64,000 nucleotides of DNA from Flammula alnicola. Its lineage: Eukaryota; Basidiomycota; Agaricomycetes; Agaricales; Strophariaceae. The stretch's first letter is position 1, and each line of letters opens with the position of its first letter. Below the pieces are notes generated by a model. The model was given only the letters and a program-made list of their open reading frames with translations, was not told where the DNA came from and made no database searches. Made by a program: the position numbers and the translations under genes. The stretch covers positions 248,001 through 312,000 of the forward strand of contig JADNRV010000054.1 of the NCBI GenBank assembly GCA_015499995.1, read 5' to 3'. This document shows positions 58,101-64,000 of the stretch, piece by piece.

Positions 58101-58719
58101 TTCCCAAGGTTTGTCTTTGTCGTGTATTCCGGTGTTATGGAAACTTATGGGCTGTGCGACTGTATCTCAGGGCAAGAGAGGAAGAATTATTGTACGTGCT
58201 GCGGAAGGTTCTTGAACTTCGACTATGGCCTGGATCTCTGTGGGCGACGTTGTCTGATGACCCAACCAAATATTGCATAAAACAACCAGGTAAATCCGGC
58301 CCTTTTCTCTTTTAAACCTGCCTTTACTGATGTACTCGATGTCACCAGCTATTGGCACCGACCTACCAGTACCCGCAACACCCACAGAACTAATCTCCGA
58401 CTCGGTAAAACGCTCGACTAGGGCGCATCTGTTCCACTTCTATCCTGTGCTGTGCGAAATAGCCTCGATAGCGCGGAAGAGCCCGACAGGCTGGATGTCG
58501 CCTGGCCGGGACTCTGTGAGCGAGGTTCGGCGCAACACCAGTCTGCGGCCTATTCATGTTGGGGACAATAAGAAGCCGGTGGTTAATGGGAATGGCAAGG
58601 CTGTCGTGGATAAGGAGGGTTCAAGTGCAAGTTCTGCTACTCTCGTGGAGTATGATGCGAGGGTGTTGGCGAGCGAGTGTTTGAAAGAGGTCGGGAGAGA
58701 GATGGGGGTTTTGCGGTAA
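52182..58719 (+). CDS. MON2: MON2 homologue, Golgi/endosome trafficking scaffold
   Basis: A large HEAT/armadillo-type protein related to the Sec7 ARF-GEFs BIG1/Sec7 but without a GEF domain. In yeast Mon2 acts with Dop1 and Neo1 at the trans-Golgi/endosome. The ATG at 52182 gives MSSLAFLVTELQ, then SLASETRRKHPEIREA (DCB region), LLRPVFMGCSTKNAKVV and ISLGSLQRLISLKAVP, LLLRHHLCPLLIKSLSDRP, the HUS-like FPLLLRCTRVVFLLLKKFS, and many helical segments. The segment DSRAEVRDGAIQTLFRTM is a hallmark of the Mon2/BIG family. The last exon ends ECLKEVGREMGVLR, stop at 58719. There are about a dozen short introns and long uninterrupted exons (about 1,250 and 1,500 nt), with no frame break found. Estimated 1,850-1,950 residues, longer than yeast Mon2 mainly through Ser/Gly-rich linkers. 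Confidence 0.88.
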
Positions 58720-59816
58720 TATGGATGCTATTATGACATATCTTATGGATCGTCGATAAACTGTAGTTGATTATATAGATTTTCTGCAATGCTCGCCTTG
58801 GACTTGTTGTTCGAATAATTGCTATTATGATCGGTTTGAGGTCTGTCTGTAACATTTCGTTTCCCTGTGTAGGACCTCCACATAGAACAAAGTAGCGCTG
58901 AGAATTGAGAATTAAATTGGCTGGCAACAGATCAATCACCAGTGGTGCAGCAGCACAAAATGAGAATCAAATGAAAAAGAAATAAAACCGAAGACGACTG
59001 CCATGCATGAATGTACCTTCCATCTTGCAAAATCAATCCGGTTTTTGTGTTAGAACAGCCTCGTGCTTTCTGTGTTGGCTTGTTGAAAAAGCCCCGAAGT
59101 CGATTCTCTGGTCGGACCGGGTTGCAGTTTGTTTAGATTGCTTCCAGATGTCTACATATCTGATAGCACGGACATTTATCCCCGATGCCGCTTTTTTGTC
59201 CGGCTTGAGCGATAATGTTAAATGCCGAGTTGTCCCCACCTGTAGCTGAAATTCAAGCAAAACCGACGCCGAACTCCTTGTACCAGAGGGCATCCTATGT
59301 AGGTATTATTCTGGAATGAGGGGCTAAAATTTGACCACGGCCGTCTGGGCACTACATAACTTGAACGATGTCACAAAGTTTATTTATAGGCCATCCTTTA
59401 TTTTTAGCTCGTAGTAAATACTTAGTACTTTGAAGTCCAGAGAAAATGACCTGTATCCTTCAAAGTCTAATTGCCACATTTTAAGCAAACTCTACTGTAC
59501 TGGTTAGGAGCCCCACGAGCCACGAAATTGAAGTAATGGATGTGAATCTTTTGTGAAACGATCAAGGTTTTAATAATCCCGCAGGGCGTTTAATTATAGT
59601 TGTAGATACATCACCGTAGTACCACGTTACCTCGCAGTTTGTTTGCCGTCATCCGTAGTTTTTTTGCATCTTCCTTTAACCGCCATCTCGCCTCTCCGTC
59701 CTCCTCACCTTCTCTTTTTTGGCCCCCTAGGTTCTCCGTCACCTCCGCTCGCTCACTACGTTATACCTCTAACGATACATTTTGCTTATAACTACAACTC
59801 TTGCTTTCAAAACATA
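58720..59816. other. Intergenic between MON2 and the secreted glycoprotein
   Basis: About 1.1 kb. No gene supported. A C/T-rich tract lies at about 59670-59760, just before the next start codon, a common core-promoter feature of highly expressed fungal genes. Confidence 0.45.
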
Positions 59817-61575
59817 ATGCTTCACGCTTCACTTTCGGCACTGGCGACCCTCTTGGTCTCCCTCTGTCTTACCCCCAACATGGTGGCTGCTCAGACGACC
59901 TTCTTTCCAGGTGTGCTGGCGACGGGCACCATGGGCCCCACCAACCCCCCACAGCCCACCTTGGGTACAGCCATCAACAGACCAGCATGGCAAGGCTGTT
60001 GTCTCTTAATTCGATCGATGTATGTGTGTCTCAGACGGCGTTCGACGCCGCTTGATAACAAGTATGGAGCTGACAAATTCGATTCAGGATTTCTGCCTGT
60101 TCGCACCGCCCACTCTACAAAATATCTCAGACTCTGAGGTACGTCCCAACAACATTGGATTCCTTCACCGTCCCTGTTATTTTTTATCTCAACCCTCGAA
60201 TTCTCTATTTCAACAATCAAACAACTAATAACGCCCTGTCTAAAAATAGACCATTGAAGTTGCATGGTGCACGCAACAACGCAACAATGCACGCCTTATT
60301 CCGGATGGGACAATCTCGGGTGTCTCGTTCCTCAAGACAGGTCAGGCAAAAGTTCCCGCAGCGGCGAGCTGTGCCCGTGAGGTCTGCTGATTGTGCTGAT
60401 GACATTTGTCGGTTTCAAACAGACATGTACATCCAACTCCTTGGATTCGGTGATTTGACCAAGCTCAACATCCCTGCGGGTGACTTTGGAGGGTATGTTG
60501 AGCGGCGTGATTTTATTTTCTCTCTTTGCATCGTCTGACTCCCTGGGAATTTATTAGTGAACTCGACCCACACGGCGCTTTCGGCTCTGGAAACCCTATC
60601 GGTGGAAATGTGACTTCGAACATCACAGGTGCTGACGAGAACTTTGCCGAATGGATGGTAGGCAAACGCTCCTTTTCTTATCCGCGTCTATCTCGTCTCC
60701 GTGAAGGTGTTGACCATGCTTCCATATTTTTACTTTAGCTCTACATTGTAAGATTTCCTTAAATTTTTTAAATTTGGGAGTCGCGCTGATCCACGGGTTA
60801 CATGGGTATAGGATGACAACCAATTCTGCATTCGCGTGTGCACAAACGCAACTCCACGTACAGCGCCGCCAACATGTGCTGGCACGAGCTTGACGAAATG
60901 GGCTGCGAGTTCGTCATGCCTGGTAACTACAACGTCAACGGCACCTTGTAAGTTTAATTTCTCTTCCCTCATCCCTCTTTACTGTATTGAATTGCTCTGT
61001 GATATATTCTTTCTAACACATTTCATTCTCAAATTATAGCGAAACTTGTGAGGCCGATGTTGCATGTCAGCCTACCTTTTTTTCTATCTCATTAACTCCT
61101 GCTGACCGCCGTCACTCATCCACAGACCCACCTGGATGGTACCCAACTGCCACTGTCAACGGCACGCCTGTCTTCTCGACCTTCGCTCAGCGCTTCACCG
61201 GCACGCTCGCGGGTGGCAGCGTCTACACCGTTGGTGACCTCACCACGCCCGCGGCGCCATTCAGCACCCCGTCGTCATCAAGCTGTGTCACCACTGCCAC
61301 GATCTCCAACGGCGTCAACCTCGCCGCTCTTGGTGTCACCGGTGCGTCCACCAGCGGCCCAGCGGCCACAGGGAGCAGCGGAGGCCTCGTTACTCAGACG
61401 ATCTCTGGTGCAGTGACTGTCGTTCCCACTGGCAGTGCTAGCGGTGCTGCGCAAACCACCGGGACGACGCAGGGCAGCGGCGCTATGGGCATGAACGCCA
61501 ACTCCCAGGCATACCCCATGGTCGCTCTGTGGGCCGTTCTCTCAGGCTTGGGCGCTGTTGTTCTTTTCAACTGAG
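59817..61575 (+). CDS. Macrophage-activating-glycoprotein-like secreted protein, probably GPI-anchored
   Basis: ATG at 59817 gives a signal peptide (LHASLSALATLLVSLCL then MVAAQ). Exons contain FCLFAPPTLQNISDSE, EVAWCTQQRNNARLIPDG, MYIQLLGFGDLTKLNIPAGD, GELDPHGAFGSGNPIGGNV, QFCIRVCTNAN, MCWHELDEMGCEFVMPGNYN and FETCEAD. The blocks DPHG-x-GNPIGG and C-x-HE-x2-x-GC are typical of the basidiomycete protein family first named macrophage activating glycoprotein. Several N-x-S/T sites are present. The tail is Ser/Thr/Gly-rich and ends in a hydrophobic segment (VALWAVLSGLGAVVLFN), as in GPI proteins. About seven short introns; the frame is kept. The biological role is not established. Confidence 0.8.
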
Positions 61576-62149
61576 CGCTTGAGTCTTCCGCCCGGTCGGC
61601 TGGGCGCTTGTAGCGTCATCTATCGTGTACTTCGGTTGACGAATAGTGTGTTTTTAGTTGTTTTATGTGCTTAGTTGGACGCTAGTATATATTGTCGCTC
61701 GTTATATCCTTACTGACTACTCGCATGCTTAAGTACGTCATCCTGCAATTACTGTTTTGATGTTTTGGACAATGATTAATGATTATTGGTGAACCTTTTT
61801 AAATCGTCTGGAGGGTGAAAAGAATTTACGGTATCCTTCCGACGAAAGAGATGCTATCATCATTGAAAAGTGCAAAAGTTATAAAGAGCGAGATAAATGT
61901 TGCAAAATCATTGTCTACAGCTATTGGTAGATGAATGTTCGTAAATAATCTTGGTCTTGAAGACGAAGGCTGATGTACAACCATAAGACACAAGTAATAC
62001 ACTACTTGAATTATGTACGAAATTGAAGGGAATGTGCGCAGGCAGAACATTATGGAATAACGCATTATATCAAGTATAAGTACACGATACAGATGTCATG
62101 AAAGCGAAACCTGTTTCGGAATGAAAATTCAAAGGATCGCCCAAATGAT
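61576..62149. other. Convergent intergenic region
   Basis: About 570 AT-rich bases between two converging genes. It should contain both 3' UTRs. No gene seen. Confidence 0.45.
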
Positions 62150-62688
62150 CTAACAGCAAATAAAGCATGGGCAACAAAGCATCGCCGTACAACAGCCTGC
62201 GAGACTGTTTCACAGTGACAGGAGATTCGCAGACACATTGTATGTGGAAAGGTTCGGTGGGGAAGGCATTGAAGAAAACCAGAAAGGAATAAGGAGATTG
62301 CAATCAGGAATAGTAAGCAAACCATATCGCATTGAAGGTTGAATAAAACTGTAGCGTACCAAGCACAAGGCATACAACACGGATCCGAAGTTGTCTGCGG
62401 TTGCTGTTGGACATAGACCATCTGTGGCTGAGGCTGAGGTTGTGTTTGTTGGTTGGGGTAGTGTTGCGGGTAGTGTTGCGGATACTGGCCCTGCTGGTTT
62501 GGGTAATACGGCTGGGGCTGGGGCATATGTTGCGCCTGATGGGATTGGTCTAAACATGGATTTATTCAACGCGAGAGTTAGGCGCCTGCGGAATTTCAGA
62601 GGACAGGGTATGACATACGAGAACTGTAGTGCGCCTGTCCTGGCTTCTCGAGGCCGCCTGGTGGATAGTACTCTTTGTTGCTAGCCAT
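62150..62688 (-). CDS. CYSTM-type cysteine-rich small membrane-associated protein
   Basis: Three exons. The ATG at 62688 begins MASNKEYYPPGGLEKPGQA. After an intron of about 75 nt comes a Gln/Pro/Tyr-rich segment (MPQPQPYYPNQQGQY, QPQPQPQMVYVQQQP). A 155-nt intron (62205-62359) precedes the last exon, giving the C-terminus DPCCMPCACLAGCCTAMLCC then PCFICC, stop at 62150. This P/Q-rich N-terminus with a Cys-rich C-terminal transmembrane-like module is the CYSTM architecture; such proteins are linked to stress tolerance in eukaryotes. The long ORF that reads through intron 2 would lose the Cys module, so the spliced form is preferred. Confidence 0.8.
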
Positions 62689-64000
62689 CGTTCTAGTTTG
62701 TCGCAAGTCCGAGCTGATTACAGGATTGGACTATAAGGCGAATCGAACTGGTCCTTGAATTTGAGAGGCAGTTAGTCCAGGATCGTGGTTAGAAATGGAA
62801 GTCTCGCTCACCTCCTACACAGAGATTCCTTAGACAACGCTGGATCCTTTCGGAGAAAGCGTGCGAGGTATTCCCGATGGAATTCAGCAGGAATGAAGTC
62901 GAGATAAGTGAGACAGATTGCAAAGGATCGTCTTAAAGGGCCGTTTCAGCCTGCTACAAGCGCAGACGTGAGGCTATACTGCTGCGCTCCTTTAGAATGT
63001 CGGCCGGTAGTGCCAAATGGACTGCGGTGTACAGAAAGCGTCGACAAGCTTACTGCGGGTATTTTGTCCGCGATCGAGCCTAATTCAGCGCTCGGAGCCG
63101 GAGCTTATATTAAGGATCCGCTCCTCCTGCGGAGGAAGGCTCGCTGCGCCATCCCAGTTGGTGGGCACAAAACACCGATTTTTTTAGCATAAAACCACAG
63201 AATACCATTGAATGCACTCCTGCAGGAGATATGGAAGGTGTAAGAGGAGGAAACGAGAGAGATATGAAACGAACAAGGCCACAGCAGGCCCTAGCAGGCC
63301 TCTGTTTCGAAAGGACATTTGGCTTCGTTTGTCCGCCCTACTCAGCCCTTAGAGAATGATTGCGAGCGAACTCGCAATAATCTACATACGCCCATTTGCA
63401 GCATGCATTTGCACATGCAAATTCACCTTGAAATTGCATACAAACGCACATACCACTCAGTAATACCTTAGTATGAGTGCATGTAATGCACAGAATCATG
63501 TGTCCTCAGATGTAGTACTAGTATTGCCATTCTAACTGTATTGAAGCTGCTACCAACTTGAAGGTGTCCCAAAAGAAAGCTCGATTGCTCTAAAATATCA
63601 AGCCATCACGCTCTTCGAAGGTGAGATATTCTGTACCTTTCTCAAAGGAGGGCATCTTTAGGAAAGCCCGTTGCAAGCAGGGTCCGCCGCCGAAGTGGGG
63701 GAGGAACAATGCAATGTGTAATTCTGACGAAATGAACTTTCCAACTCGTTCAGTTCGAGGAATGTTGCAGTGGTAAATTCAAGTCAAGTCGCGGTCCATG
63801 TCTTCAGTCTTGAACAAATAAAATATGATGTGCTCACGCTGAGAGCTTCAAGTTCCAGAAGTAGGACTTTTGCTTGGTGCTGGCAACTTGAAATCGAAAT
63901 GCTCGTGATGAGTTGGGACTTGAAAAACAATATCTTTGTCATGAAGTTTCAGAAAGAAAAATAGATGTCAAGCACCAGCCTTGGTACATCTTGCGGAAGT
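62689..64000. other. Upstream region of CYSTM gene to window end
   Basis: About 1.3 kb without a supported gene. It should hold the CYSTM gene promoter on the left. ORFs at 62908-63192 and 63770-63964 lack motifs or splice context. A partial gene entering from the right cannot be ruled out. Confidence 0.4.

Noticed and set aside
1..64000. CRISPR array, bacterial operon or prophage-type system
   Set aside because: The window is intron-rich fungal nuclear DNA; the only regular repeat is the in-frame 135-bp TPR array and no spacer-repeat pattern exists.

Overview
This is nuclear DNA of a filamentous basidiomycete, most likely an Agaricomycete. The genes are dense, on both strands, and cut by many introns of about 45-70 nt with GT(A/G)NG donors. 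The gene content fits: a CYP63-like P450, a basidiomycete-type terpene synthase, a TRANK1-like UvrD helicase, a macrophage-activating-glycoprotein-like secreted protein and a long run of 45-residue TPR-like repeats. The species cannot be read from the sequence.

Layout. 1-9.2 kb (minus): the 5' part of a RING-finger E3 gene (cut by the window edge), then a very large four-repeat voltage-gated calcium channel, CCH1. 9.5-11.5 kb: the KEOPS kinase BUD32 (minus) and a small unrecognised gene (plus), divergent. 11.5-14.9 kb: a gene-free tract. 14.9-19.7 kb: a P450, a tRNA-Gly(UCC) and a terpene synthase, a plausible minimal sesquiterpenoid locus. 19.9-25.2 kb: an F-box gene (minus), two poorly resolved genes including a single-pass membrane protein with an RS-rich tail, and an intron-bearing tRNA-Leu(CAA). 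25.8-33.8 kb (minus): a TRANK1-like TPR/UvrD helicase with a broken frame. 34.7-38.1 kb: eIF3a. 38.4-41.1 kb (minus): two tandem short-chain dehydrogenase paralogues. 41.4-42.6 kb: an inverted-repeat mobile element. 42.6-46 kb: gene-poor. 46-48.6 kb: two related small secreted proteins. 49.6-51.6 kb (minus): a TPR-repeat protein. 52.2-58.7 kb: MON2. 59.8-61.6 kb: a macrophage-activating-glycoprotein-like GPI-type protein. 62.2-62.7 kb (minus): a CYSTM-type cysteine-rich protein.

The strongest unexpected signal is a chain of single-base deletions that move the reading frame by -1. Six or more lie inside the conserved core of eIF3a, an essential gene. The same kind of lesion is visible in one of the two tandem SDR paralogues (its sister has the missing base) and in the TRANK1-like helicase. 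CCH1, BUD32, the P450, SDR1, the TPR gene and MON2 read without such breaks. This looks like local consensus error in the assembly, but it decides whether several genes here are called functional. A second clear structure is a 1.13-kb element with 264-bp terminal inverted repeats that differ at about five positions.
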